Part shown: positions 54,391 to 63,421 of the stretch, one piece after another
How positions within the stretch are numbered: the stretch's first letter is position 1
How the letters are laid out: each line of letters opens with the position of its first letter
Assembly: GCA_963800335.1 (NCBI GenBank)
Contig: CAWDAN010000001.1
Span: forward strand, 620,001-684,000
Length of the DNA: 64,000 bases
DNA from: Flavisphingopyxis sp963800335
Lineage (GTDB): Bacteria > Pseudomonadota > Alphaproteobacteria > Sphingomonadales > Sphingomonadaceae
Reading direction: 5' to 3'
Program-made: the position numbers and the translations under genes
The notes under the pieces: generated by a model
Seen by the model: only the letters and a program-made list of their open reading frames with translations
Databases searched by the model: none
Told to the model about the DNA's origin: nothing

Positions 54391-54945
54391 GTGTCGATCA
54401 CCGCCGTCCCGTTGCGTCCCGTCAAATCGTCCTCGCTGTGGACCCTGTGGATCGGCCTTGCGCTGCTCGTCGTCCTGGCGATCGGCGGTGCATTGTGGAC
54501 TGCGCAGGCGTATCAGGGCGTCTCGGTCGAGACGATCAAGCCGGGCAGCGGCCCGTCGCCGACCGCCGAGGATGTCGTCCTGGTCAACTACAAGGGCATG
54601 CTCGCCGACGGCACCGAATTCGACAGCGGCCAGCAGACGCCGTTCGACCTGCAGCAGATGATCCCGGGCTTTGCCAAGGGCGTCACGCAGATGCAGGCGG
54701 GCGGCAAGTACCGGCTGACGATCCCCGCCAAGCTTGGCTACGGCGCCGATGAAAAGCGCGATCCAAAGACTGGCGAAATCGTCATCCCGGCCAACAGCGA
54801 CCTCGTCTTCGACGTCGACCTGCTCGAATTCAAGACGCGCGCCGAGATCGAAGCACTCCAGCAGCAGATGCAGATGATGCAGCAGCAGATGCAGCAACAG
54901 GGCGGTGCGCCCGACGGCGCGGGACCGCCGCAGCCGGGCCAGTAA
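54391..54945 (+). CDS. Membrane-anchored FKBP-type peptidyl-prolyl isomerase
   Basis: A 184-residue protein from GTG 54391 behind AAGGAA (a TTG at 54373 would add six residues). A membrane helix (LWIGLALLVVLAIGGALWTA) leads to an FKBP domain (VLVNYKGMLADGTEFDSGQQ, IPGFAKGVTQMQAGGKYRLT, IPAKLGYGADEKRDP) that isomerises Xaa-Pro bonds. The C-terminal tail is Gln/Met-rich (QQQMQMMQQQMQQQGGAPDG). It probably acts in the periplasm on envelope proteins. Confidence 0.88.
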   Translation: MSITAVPLRPVKSSSLWTLWIGLALLVVLAIGGALWTAQAYQGVSVETIKPGSGPSPTAEDVVLVNYKGMLADGTEFDSGQQTPFDLQQMIPGFAKGVTQMQAGGKYRLTIPAKLGYGADEKRDPKTGEIVIPANSDLVFDVDLLEFKTRAEIEALQQQMQMMQQQMQQQGGAPDGAGPPQPGQ

Positions 54946-54952
54946 GGCAGGC

Positions 54953-56086
54953 CTAGCCCGCGCGCTTGGCGATTCGTCCGGCGGCGAGCGTGCGCGGAGC
55001 GCCAGCGGCCTGCTTGGCGCTCCGGTCCGCCTTGCTGCCGCGTTCCGATTCGCGTTCGAGCGCGACCTTGATCATCGCGACGATCGGATCGGCGAGGAGC
55101 AGGCCGATAATTCCGAACAATGTGCCGAACAGGATCTGCGCGCCGAGCACCAGCGCGGGGGCCAGATCGACCGCGCGCTTGGCGACCATCGGGACGATGA
55201 CATAGCCATCGATCATCTGCACCGCGAGATAGACGCCGATTGCATAAAGGCCGGTGTCGGTGCCCGCCGAAAAGCCGACGAGGACGATCAGCAGACCCGA
55301 CACTATCGCGCCGATATTGGGAATGAAGGCGAGCAGCCCGGTGAGGGCACCGAGCAATGCCGCCATCGGTACGCCGCCGAGCGCGAGCAGGATCCAGGTA
55401 CCGATGCCCTCGACCGCCATGCCGAGCAGGCGACCCGCCATCAGCCGGCGCAGGTTGTAGCCCATCCGGTCCATCGTGCCGTAGAAATGGTCGCGCTCGC
55501 GCATCGGCAGCATCCACGCGACGCCGCGCTCGTAAAGGCGCGGGTCGATCGCGATGAAGATGGCGAGGACGAAGACCATCACCATGCTGGTCAGCCCGCC
55601 GACGAACGTGCCGACCGCCGAGGTGACCTTGCCGATCGATCCCATCACCTGATCGCGAAGGTCGGCGACTTCGATTCCGGTGGTGAGACCGCGTGCTTCG
55701 GCCCACGCGCCGAGCGCGTTGACCTGTTTCATCAACGTCGCCTGAAGTTCGCCGGCTTGCGCGGTAAGCTGGGCACCCGTCAGGATGCTGACCCAGACGA
55801 GGAAGGCGAGGACGCCGAGGATGACGATCGTGAGCCGCCAGCCGCGACCGATCGGAGCGATCCGCCCGAGCAGGCGGGCGCCGCCGTCGAGCATCGCGGC
55901 CAGGACGATCGCCATCAGGATCAGGAGGATCGGCTGGGCGAGATACCAGACCATCACGACGAGCACCGCAAGGCCGATCCACACCGCGGCCTTTTGCACC
56001 TCGCGCCGGATCAGCGGATCGCGCATTTCGGTCGGGCCGGGTTGTTCGGGCTTGCCGTCGACTTCGGAAGTGCCGTCACCGTTCAT
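54953..56086 (-). CDS. AI-2E (YdiK/PerM) family transporter
   Basis: A 377-residue protein with about eight hydrophobic segments, AI-2E family (PF01594): PILLILMAIVLAAMLDGG, FIPNIGAIVSGLLIVLV and GYVIVPMVAKRAVDLAPALV. Homologues export autoinducer-2 or serve as Na+/H+ exchangers; the substrate cannot be called. It is convergent with the FKBP gene and follows lepB on the same strand. Confidence 0.82.
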   Translation of the reverse strand: MNGDGTSEVDGKPEQPGPTEMRDPLIRREVQKAAVWIGLAVLVVMVWYLAQPILLILMAIVLAAMLDGGARLLGRIAPIGRGWRLTIVILGVLAFLVWVSILTGAQLTAQAGELQATLMKQVNALGAWAEARGLTTGIEVADLRDQVMGSIGKVTSAVGTFVGGLTSMVMVFVLAIFIAIDPRLYERGVAWMLPMRERDHFYGTMDRMGYNLRRLMAGRLLGMAVEGIGTWILLALGGVPMAALLGALTGLLAFIPNIGAIVSGLLIVLVGFSAGTDTGLYAIGVYLAVQMIDGYVIVPMVAKRAVDLAPALVLGAQILFGTLFGIIGLLLADPIVAMIKVALERESERGSKADRSAKQAAGAPRTLAAGRIAKRAG

Positions 56087-56110
56087 TGCCGCTGTCCCCT
56101 GATTCGACTG

Positions 56111-56965
56111 CTATTTTTTCGCAGCGAGATTAGCAGGCTTTGCCCGCAGCGATAGCCCCGCACGACCGTCGCGCATCGCGGAGAACCAGCTGACCGGGTT
56201 GAACGTCTGCGAGCTGCCGTCGAGCGAGAAGGTAACGAATTCGGCGCGGCCGCTGATATTTTCGAACGGGACCGGGCCGTCGAGGCCGAGCGGTCCGGGA
56301 AAGCGGCTGTCTGCGCTGCGATCGCGGTTGTCGCCCATCAGGAAGACATGGTCGGCGGGCACGGTGACGGGGCCGAAATTGTCGGCATAGCTGTCGCGCT
56401 CGAGATCGATCGTGTCGTAGCTGACGCCGTTGGGCAGCGTTTCTCGGATGATCGGCAGGTCGCAGCTCACGCTGCCGTCGCCATGCGTGACGCGCGCGCC
56501 GGGATAGGTGCTTTCAAGGCACGGATCGTTGGCGTCGATCGCGAGACTGAGATTGGGCTGCTGTTCGCGTTTGACCGGGACGCCGTTGATGAAGAGCGCG
56601 CTGTCGCGAACCTCTATCGTGTCGCCGGGCAGGCCGACGACGCGCTTGATGAGGTCGGCGCGGTCGCTGCGCCGTTCGACGACGACGATGTCGCCGCGCT
56701 CGGGCAAATGGGAGAAGATCCGACCCTCGAACGGCGGCAGCAAGTGGAAGCTCGCCGAAGCGTAGGAGAAGCCATAGGGATATTTGGTCACCAGCAACCG
56801 GTCGCCGACGAGCAGGTTGGGCATCATCGACCCCGACGGGATGTAGAACGGCTTGGCGATGAAGCTGTGGATGCCCAGCACGATCAGGATGATGATCAAT
56901 ATGCTGCGCAGTTCGCGCCACCAGTTGGTCTTGCCGTCGGTATCGGTTTGGGCGGTGTCAGTCAT
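56111..56965 (-). CDS. lepB: Signal peptidase I
   Basis: A 284-residue protein, start at ATG 56965 (8 bases overlapping acpS). One N-terminal membrane helix is followed by the catalytic Ser46 in IPSGSMMPNLLVGDR, Lys107 in DLIKRVVGLPGDTIEVRD, and the box VFLMGDNRDRSADSR. It cleaves signal peptides on the periplasmic side. The usual downstream rnc and era are not here; an AI-2E transporter follows. Confidence 0.96.
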   Translation of the reverse strand: MTDTAQTDTDGKTNWWRELRSILIIILIVLGIHSFIAKPFYIPSGSMMPNLLVGDRLLVTKYPYGFSYASASFHLLPPFEGRIFSHLPERGDIVVVERRSDRADLIKRVVGLPGDTIEVRDSALFINGVPVKREQQPNLSLAIDANDPCLESTYPGARVTHGDGSVSCDLPIIRETLPNGVSYDTIDLERDSYADNFGPVTVPADHVFLMGDNRDRSADSRFPGPLGLDGPVPFENISGRAEFVTFSLDGSSQTFNPVSWFSAMRDGRAGLSLRAKPANLAAKK

Positions 56966-57377
56966 GCGATTGGGGGTCCGTCGGTAAGGCTTCGATGACA
57001 ACCAGCGCCTGGGCCCAGGGATGGTCGTCGGTCAGGGTGAGGTGGATGTGCGCGGTCATACCGTCGGGGATCATTCGCTCCAAGGCCTGTCTGGCACCGC
57101 CTTCGAGCGCGAGCGTCGGCGCGCCCGAGGGAGCGTTGACGACGCCGATGTCCTTCATGAACACGCCGCGGCGAAATCCGGTTCCCACCGCCTTGGAAAA
57201 CGCCTCCTTGGCGGCGAAGCGCTTGGCATAGGTGCCCGCCGCGGTGAATGGGCGCCGCGCCGCCTTGGCACGCTCTGTCTCGGTAAATACGCGGTTCTCG
57301 AAGCGCGTGCCGAAGCGGTCGAGCGAGGCCTGGATCCGCTCGATATTGCACAGGTCGGAGCCGAGGCCGACGATCAT
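56958..57377 (-). CDS. acpS: Holo-[acyl-carrier-protein] synthase
   Basis: A 139-residue protein, MIVGLGSDLCNIERI with the metal-binding Asp8, and AKRFAAKEAFSKAVGTG with the second acidic residue. It attaches 4'-phosphopantetheine to ACP. It lies between pdxJ and lepB, the standard alphaproteobacterial order. Confidence 0.96.
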   Translation of the reverse strand: MIVGLGSDLCNIERIQASLDRFGTRFENRVFTETERAKAARRPFTAAGTYAKRFAAKEAFSKAVGTGFRRGVFMKDIGVVNAPSGAPTLALEGGARQALERMIPDGMTAHIHLTLTDDHPWAQALVVIEALPTDPQSHD

Positions 57378-57426
57378 GGAGTTTGTCCGTCGCGCAGAGC
57401 GGCAGGCGAATCCTTAAAAATAGCCA

Positions 57427-58167
57427 TCACCGCGCTTCGTCCATCAGGCGGCGCATTTCGAGGATCGCCTCGGTGAGGCCGGCGAAGATCGCCTCGCCGA
57501 TCAGGAAATGGCCGATGTTGAGCTCGGCGAGCTGCGGGATCGCGGCGACGGGGATGACGTTGTCATAGGTGAGGCCGTGACCGGCATGCGGTTCGATGCC
57601 GTTCTTGGTCGCGAGCGCCGCCATGTCGGCGATGCGCTTGAGCTCCTCGGTCCGCGCTTCGCCGGTGACGTGCGCATAGCGGCCGGTGTGGAATTCGACG
57701 ACGGGCACGCCGAGCCTGAGCGCCGCGTCGAGCTGCGCCGAAGCGGGTTCGATGAACAGGCTGACGCGGATGCCGGCATCGGCAAGCCGCGCGACATAGG
57801 GCGCGAGCAGGTCGTGCTGGCCGGCGGCGTCGAGCCCGCCCTCGGTCGTGCGCTCCTCGCGCTTTTCGGGGACCAGGCAGACCGCGTGCGGCTTGTGGCG
57901 CAGGGCGATCGCGAGCATTTCCTCGGTCGCCGCCATTTCGAGGTTGAGCGGGATTTCGAGCGTGTCGATCAGCTGCGCGATATCGTCGTCGCGGATATGG
58001 CGGCGGTCTTCGCGCAGGTGTGCGGTAATTCCGTCGGCACCGCATTCGGCCGCCAGCAGCGCGGCCTTGACCGGATCGGGATGGTCACCGCCGCGCGCGT
58101 TGCGGATCGTCGCGACGTGGTCGATATTGACGCCGAGGCGCAGCGTGTGCGGGCCTTCTATACTCAT
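57427..58167 (-). CDS. pdxJ: Pyridoxine 5'-phosphate synthase
   Basis: A 246-residue TIM-barrel enzyme: LRLGVNIDHVATIRNARGG, GADGITAHLREDRRHIRDDD, the conserved EFHTGRYAHV and HAGHGLTYDNV. It makes pyridoxine phosphate in vitamin B6 synthesis. The start overlaps the pyrE stop by one base. Confidence 0.96.
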   Translation of the reverse strand: MSIEGPHTLRLGVNIDHVATIRNARGGDHPDPVKAALLAAECGADGITAHLREDRRHIRDDDIAQLIDTLEIPLNLEMAATEEMLAIALRHKPHAVCLVPEKREERTTEGGLDAAGQHDLLAPYVARLADAGIRVSLFIEPASAQLDAALRLGVPVVEFHTGRYAHVTGEARTEELKRIADMAALATKNGIEPHAGHGLTYDNVIPVAAIPQLAELNIGHFLIGEAIFAGLTEAILEMRRLMDEAR

Positions 58168-58745
58168 CAGGTGCGGCTGCCGGGCTTGGTGACGGGGATC
58201 GCGGCAAGCTCTGCCGGGACATCGTCATCGGCATAGCTCGGCACCGAGAGGCGGACGAGCGGGAAGAAAGGGACGCCGAGATCGGCGTCGCCGCCCGACC
58301 GGTCGACGATCGCGGCGGCGGCGATGACGTCGCCGCCCGCCTCGCGAATCGCGGCGATCGCTTCGAGCGAAGATTTACCCGTGGTGACGACGTCTTCCAT
58401 CATCAGCACCCTGGCACCGGGTTCGAGCGCGAAGCCGCGGCGCAGTTCGAACGTGCCCGTCGGGCGTTCGAGAAACATCGCGTCGAGGCCGAGCGCACGG
58501 CCCATTTCATGTCCCGCGATTACCCCGCCCATCGCCGGCGAAACGACCGCGTCGAGCGCCGATCGCAGCTCGTCGGGAAGGCTGGCGGCTAGCGCGTCGG
58601 TCAGCCGCGCCGCCCTGGCGGGGTTCATCAGGACGCGGGCGCATTGCAGGTAACGCGCGCTGTGGCGGCCCGAAGAGAGCAGGAAATGGCCGTCGAGCAG
58701 GGCGCCCGATGCACGAAATTCGCCAAGCACTTCCTCGTCGGTCAT
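58167..58745 (-). CDS. pyrE: Orotate phosphoribosyltransferase
   Basis: A 192-residue protein from ATG 58745. It has the orotate loop GHFLLSSGRHSARYLQCARV, the PRPP motif VLMMEDVVTTGKSSLEAI and AMGGVIAGHEMGRALG. It makes OMP in pyrimidine synthesis. The pyrE-pdxJ-acpS-lepB operon reads away from the divergent cytochrome oxidase genes. Confidence 0.95.
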   Translation of the reverse strand: MTDEEVLGEFRASGALLDGHFLLSSGRHSARYLQCARVLMNPARAARLTDALAASLPDELRSALDAVVSPAMGGVIAGHEMGRALGLDAMFLERPTGTFELRRGFALEPGARVLMMEDVVTTGKSSLEAIAAIREAGGDVIAAAAIVDRSGGDADLGVPFFPLVRLSVPSYADDDVPAELAAIPVTKPGSRT

Positions 58746-58936
58746 GCAGCCAGGGCCTCCATCGAAAATAGCCAAAGATTCTTGACGTCTGGCGCTTGAG
58801 GCCAGCGGCAACCGGGTCTATAGGGCGGCAACCGCCGTGGGGGAAGGGCATAGCGGCAGGCCTCTTGCGAGAGCATGAACCTGCCCCAGCCGACGCCCCC
58901 CACAGTGAACCGAAGAACAGGGTGACAGCCAATCCC

Positions 58937-60019
58937 ATGAAGATTCTCACATCGATTTTATTGAGCCTGGCGGCCGCAGCTATGCCCGCCACTGCTGCCT
59001 TGGGTGCGGTAACCGCGCCGCTTCCCGCCACCGAAGGCGGTGCGCCCGAAACGACCGTGTCGCCCGCCGCGACCGCGTCCGACGCGGCGCAGGCGAACGC
59101 GCCGGGTGCCGACGCGCAGCCCGGCTATGCCAACGACCCGTTCCGGCTGAAACCAGTCGACGGGATCGGCCAGCCAACGCCGGGCGGGATCGATTTCCAG
59201 CCGCAGGTGACCGACAACGGCCAGTATGCCTACTGGATGTCGAACTCGATCCTGCTGCCGCTGATCACCGTCATTTCACTGTTCGTGCTTGGCCTGCTGC
59301 TGTGGGTGATGTTCCGCTATCGCGCCGCGTCGAACCCGGTGCCGTCGAAGACCAGCCACAATACCTTCATCGAGATCCTGTGGACGCTGATCCCGGTCTT
59401 CATCCTGCTCGCGATCGCCTATCCGTCGCTGTCGCTGCTCGCGGCGCAGTACAAGCCCGCGCCCAAGGATGCCGTGACGATCAAGGTCACCGGCTACCAG
59501 TGGTACTGGGGCTATGAATATCCCGACAACGGCATTCCCGAGATCATCTCGAAAATGCTGCCCGAGGAAGAGGCCGACAAGATGGGCGAGCCGCGCCAGC
59601 TCGCGGTCGACAACCGCATGGTCGTTCCCGTCGGCAAGACGGTGAAACTGCTGATCACCGGCTCCGACGTCATCCACAGCTTCGCGGTGCCCGCTTTGTG
59701 GACCAAGCTCGACGCGGTTCCCGGCCGGCTCAACGAGACGACCTTCAAGATCAACAAGCCCGGCGTCTATTACGGCCAGTGCAGCGAACTGTGCGGCGTC
59801 GATCACGGCTTCATGCCGATCGCGGTCGAGGCGCTGCCGCAAGCGCAGTTCGACGCGTGGGTCGCGCGCCAGGGCGGTCATCCCGCCGGCGCCAAGGAAC
59901 TCGCCAAGCCCGACGTTCCGGCAGAGACCGCGCCTTCGGGCGAAGCCGCCGCGACTGCGGTAGGCGACGACCATGCCAACAATTCGGGCGAGCGCGCTGC
60001 GCCCGCCACCGCCCAGTAA
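58937..60019 (+). CDS. ctaC: Cytochrome c oxidase subunit II
   Basis: A 360-residue precursor: a signal peptide (MKILTSILLSLAAAAMPATA), an unusually Ala/Pro/Thr-rich linker of about 80 residues, two membrane helices, and the periplasmic cupredoxin domain. The CuA site is YGQCSELCGVDHGFMPI, with ligands C282, C286, H290 and M293; VIHSFAVPALW supplies the other His. It receives electrons from cytochrome c. It starts the oxidase operon. Confidence 0.95.
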   Translation: MKILTSILLSLAAAAMPATAALGAVTAPLPATEGGAPETTVSPAATASDAAQANAPGADAQPGYANDPFRLKPVDGIGQPTPGGIDFQPQVTDNGQYAYWMSNSILLPLITVISLFVLGLLLWVMFRYRAASNPVPSKTSHNTFIEILWTLIPVFILLAIAYPSLSLLAAQYKPAPKDAVTIKVTGYQWYWGYEYPDNGIPEIISKMLPEEEADKMGEPRQLAVDNRMVVPVGKTVKLLITGSDVIHSFAVPALWTKLDAVPGRLNETTFKINKPGVYYGQCSELCGVDHGFMPIAVEALPQAQFDAWVARQGGHPAGAKELAKPDVPAETAPSGEAAATAVGDDHANNSGERAAPATAQ

Positions 60020-60031
60020 AGGCTGACTACC

Positions 60032-61711
60032 ATGACGACGATCACCGCCGACAACGCCCCCGCCGGACACGAGCATCTGCAGGATTACGACCATGGTGCA
60101 GACCATAAGCCGTCGTTCTTTGCACGCTGGTTCATGTCGACCAACCACAAGGATATCGGCACGCTCTACCTGATCTTCGCGATCACCGCGGGTATCGTCG
60201 GCGGCGCGATTTCGGGCCTGATGCGGATCGAGCTGAACCAGCCCGGCATCCAGCACCTCGTTCTTTGGTCGCAGTTCCTCGGCGAAGATGGCACGCTGAC
60301 GCAGGCCAAGCATCTGTGGAACGTCCTCGTAACCGCGCATGGTCTGATCATGGTGTTCTTCATGGTCATGCCCGCGATGATCGGCGGCTTCGGCAACTGG
60401 TTCGTCCCGATCATGATCGGTGCGCCCGACATGGCCTTCCCGCGGATGAACAACGTATCGTTCTGGCTGCTCGTTCCCGCATTCATCCTGCTGCTCGGCT
60501 CGACCTTCGTTCCAGGCGGTCTCGGCAACGGTGCCGGTACCGGCTGGACGGTCTATGCACCGCTTTCGACGGCAGGCTCCGCCGGACCCGCGGTCGACAT
60601 GGCGATCCTTGCGCTGCATCTCGCCGGCGCATCGTCGATCCTCGGCGCGATCAACTTCATCACCACCATTTTCAACATGCGTGCCCCGGGCATGACGATC
60701 AACAAGATGCCGCTGTTCGTCTGGTCGGTCCTCGTTACCGCGTTCCTCCTGCTGCTCGCGCTGCCGGTGCTCGCCGCGGCGATCACGATGCTGCTGACCG
60801 ACCGCAATTTCGGCACGACCTTCTTCGATGCCGCCGGTGGCGGTGATCCGATCCTCTACCAGCACCTGTTCTGGTTCTTCGGCCATCCCGAAGTCTACAT
60901 CATGATCCTGCCCGGATTCGGCATGGTCAGCCAGATCATCTCGACCTTCAGCAAGAAGCCGATCTTCGGCTATCTCGGCATGGCCTATGCCATGGTCGCG
61001 ATCGGCGTCGTCGGCTTCGTCGTGTGGGCGCACCACATGTTCACCACCGGCCTAAGCGTGAATTTGAAGATGTACTTCACCGCTGCGACGATGGTCATCG
61101 CGGTCCCTACCGGCATCAAGATCTTCAGCTGGATCGCCACGATGTGGGGTGGTTCGCTGAGCTTCAAGACGCCGATGATGTGGTCGATCGGCTTCATCTT
61201 CATGTTCACCGTCGGCGGCGTGACCGGGGTCGTCCTCGCCAATGGCGGCGTCGATACGTACATGCAGGACACCTACTATGTCGTCGCGCATTTCCATTAT
61301 GTGCTGTCGCTCGGCGCGGTGTTTTCGCTGTTCGCCGGCTTCTATTACTGGTTCCCGAAAATGTCGGGCAAGATGTACAACGAGTTCCTCGGCCAGCTGC
61401 ACTTCTGGGTGTTCTTCATCGGCGTGAACGTGCTGTTCTTCCCGATGCACTTCCTGGGTCAGCAGGGCATGCCGCGGCGCTATCCCGATTATGCCGACGC
61501 CTATGCGCACTGGAATCAGGTCGCATCGACCTGGGGCTATTCGATCATGTTGGCCGGCATGCTGATCTTCTTCGTCAACCTGATCTGGTCGCTCGCGGCG
61601 GGTCGCAAGGCTGCGGCCAATCCGTGGGGCGAAGGCGCAACGACGCTCGAATGGACGCTGTCGTCGCCGCCGCCGTTCCACCAGTTCGAGCAGCTCCCGA
61701 AGATCGCCTGA
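60032..61711 (+). CDS. ctaD: Cytochrome c oxidase subunit I
   Basis: A 559-residue, 12-helix subunit with the His-Tyr site WFFGHPEVYIMILPGFGMVS, the CuB histidines in VVWAHHMFTTG, and the haem region VVAHFHYVLSLGAVFSLFAG. WFMSTNHKDIGTLYLIF is the usual N-terminal signature. It reduces oxygen and pumps protons as the aa3-type enzyme. It lies 12 bases behind subunit II. Confidence 0.97.
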   Translation: MTTITADNAPAGHEHLQDYDHGADHKPSFFARWFMSTNHKDIGTLYLIFAITAGIVGGAISGLMRIELNQPGIQHLVLWSQFLGEDGTLTQAKHLWNVLVTAHGLIMVFFMVMPAMIGGFGNWFVPIMIGAPDMAFPRMNNVSFWLLVPAFILLLGSTFVPGGLGNGAGTGWTVYAPLSTAGSAGPAVDMAILALHLAGASSILGAINFITTIFNMRAPGMTINKMPLFVWSVLVTAFLLLLALPVLAAAITMLLTDRNFGTTFFDAAGGGDPILYQHLFWFFGHPEVYIMILPGFGMVSQIISTFSKKPIFGYLGMAYAMVAIGVVGFVVWAHHMFTTGLSVNLKMYFTAATMVIAVPTGIKIFSWIATMWGGSLSFKTPMMWSIGFIFMFTVGGVTGVVLANGGVDTYMQDTYYVVAHFHYVLSLGAVFSLFAGFYYWFPKMSGKMYNEFLGQLHFWVFFIGVNVLFFPMHFLGQQGMPRRYPDYADAYAHWNQVASTWGYSIMLAGMLIFFVNLIWSLAAGRKAAANPWGEGATTLEWTLSSPPPFHQFEQLPKIA

Positions 61712-61716
61712 ATATA

Positions 61717-61738
61717 GCCCCTCCCGTCGCGGAGGGGC
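61717..61738. repeat. GCCCCTCC hairpin between coxA and ctaB
   Basis: GCCCCTCC-CGTCGC-GGAGGGGC is a perfect inverted repeat between two genes of one operon, without a T-run. A similar hairpin lies at 47117-47138. Confidence 0.5.
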
Positions 61739-61747
61739 AGGAACCCC

Positions 61748-62660
61748 ATGACCATCAGCGTGTCCGAATATCAGCCAGCGATGCCCGCCAGCGCGGGGGA
61801 TTTCTTTGCGCTGACCAAGCCGCGCGTGATGAGCCTGGTGGTCTTCACCGCCTTGTGCGGGATGCTGGCCGCGCCGGGGCACGTCGCTCCGGTGCTCGGC
61901 TTTACCGCGATCCTTGCAATCGCGCTGGGTGCGGGCGCGTCGGGCGCGCTCAACCAGTGGTACGAGGCGGGCCTCGACGCGAAGATGAAGCGCACTGCGC
62001 AGCGCCCGCTGCCCGCCGGGCGGATGGAGAAGAGTTCGGCGCTGCATTTCGGTGTCGGTCTGGGATCGTTCTCGGTCCTGCTGATGGGGCTGGCGGTTAA
62101 CTGGCTCGCCGCCGCGATCCTGGCCTTTTCGATCTTTTTCTACGCGGTCGTCTACACGATGTGGCTCAAGCCGCGCACGCCGCAGAACATCGTCATCGGC
62201 GGTGCCGCAGGGGCGTTTCCACCGCTGATCGGCTGGGCTGCGGTAACCGGCGACGTGACGCTGATGCCCGTCCTGCTTGTTCGCGCTGATCTTCTTCTGG
62301 ACGCCGCCGCATTTCTGGGCGCTCGCGCTGTTCATCAACTCGGATTATGCCAAGGCGGGCATCCCGATGCTGCCGGTGGTTGCAGGCCAGGCCGCGACGC
62401 GGCGCCAGATCGTCCTCTACAGCCTCGTCATGGCGGCTGTGGCGGTCGCGCCTTGGTTGCTCGACCTTGCCGGTGCGCTCTACGGCGTCGCCGCATCGGC
62501 GCTCAGCCTCGTATTCGTCGCGCTGGCGATCCGCGTCGGCACCAATCGCGCGACCGAGCCCGCCGCCATGCGCCCCGAAAAGCGGCTGTTCGCCTATTCG
62601 ATATTCTACCTGTTCGCGCTGTTCGCGATCCTCGTCGCAGATGCTAAGGTGATGCCATGA
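61748..62660 (+). CDS. ctaB: Protoheme IX farnesyltransferase (haem O synthase), frameshifted
   Basis: A UbiA-family membrane prenyltransferase of about 303 residues. Motif one is NQWYEAGLDAKMKRTAQRPL, and the second acidic region is NSDYAKAGIPM. The frame breaks at about 62276: GTCCTGCTTGTTCGCG has one T too many, and removing it gives MPVLLFALIFFWTPPHFWAL, the expected helix. It makes haem O for the oxidase. The stop overlaps the next small gene by 4 bases. Confidence 0.92.
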
Positions 62661-62794
62661 ACGATCCATTCGACGAACAGGAATATCGCCGGCGCCAGAA
62701 ATCCCGCGCGCTGATCACCGCATTGATCCTCGGCGCGCTCGTCGCGCTGTTCTATGCGATCACGATCGTCAAGATCGGGGCCGGTTACGGATGA
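62657..62794 (+). CDS. Small single-TM protein of the oxidase cluster (CoxF-like)
   Basis: A 45-residue protein, MNDPFDEQEYRRRQKSRALI then one membrane helix and IVKIGAGYG. It starts in the ctaB stop (ATGA) and ends 10 bases before ctaG, so it is a fixed member of the operon. Position and size match the small 'CoxF' proteins between ctaB and ctaG in alphaproteobacteria. Its role is not known. Confidence 0.7.
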   Translation: MNDPFDEQEYRRRQKSRALITALILGALVALFYAITIVKIGAGYG

Positions 62795-62804
62795 GGTCTA
62801 ACGC

Positions 62805-63353
62805 ATGAGCCCGCATCTGCGCACCGCCGCTATCTTTGGCGCGATGACGATCTCGATGGTCGGCGTCGGCTATGCCTCGGTCCCGCTCTACAACATGTTC
62901 TGCCGCGTCACCGGATTCAACGGCACCACCGGCCGCGCCGACGAGGCGCAGGCGGCCGAGGTGCCCGTGTTTGTCGACAAGACGATATCGGTGCGCTTCG
63001 ATTCGAACGTCGATCGCGACCTGCCGTGGGAATTCCGGCCCGAACATCCCACCGATACCGTCAGCCTGGGCGCGCGCGACATGGCGATCTTCATCGCCAA
63101 GAACGATGGTAGCGAACCGATTACCGGTACCGCCAGCTTCAACGTCACGCCGGTTACCGCAGGCAGGTATTTCAAGAAGATCCAGTGCTTCTGCTTCACC
63201 GAGCAGACCATCGCGGCAGGCGAGGAGGTTCGCATGCCGGTCCTCTATTTCGTCGATCCGAAATTGCTGGACGATCCCGACACCCGGGATATAGAGGAAA
63301 TCACGCTGAGCTATACCTTCCATCGCACCAAAAACGGTGACACCGAGGGTTAG
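62805..63353 (+). CDS. ctaG: Cytochrome c oxidase assembly protein CtaG (Cox11)
   Basis: A 182-residue protein with one N-terminal helix (AAIFGAMTISMVGVGYASVP) and the Cu-binding CFCFTEQTI; a further Cys is in LYNMFCRVTG. Cox11 delivers Cu(B) to subunit I on the periplasmic side. It lies between the CoxF-like gene and subunit III. Confidence 0.95.
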   Translation: MSPHLRTAAIFGAMTISMVGVGYASVPLYNMFCRVTGFNGTTGRADEAQAAEVPVFVDKTISVRFDSNVDRDLPWEFRPEHPTDTVSLGARDMAIFIAKNDGSEPITGTASFNVTPVTAGRYFKKIQCFCFTEQTIAAGEEVRMPVLYFVDPKLLDDPDTRDIEEITLSYTFHRTKNGDTEG

Positions 63354-63421
63354 CCAACCCGAATTTCAATCCAGCGGGCAGCGTGTTTCGCCGCCCCGAC
63401 CAACGCAACAGGGACAGTTTC

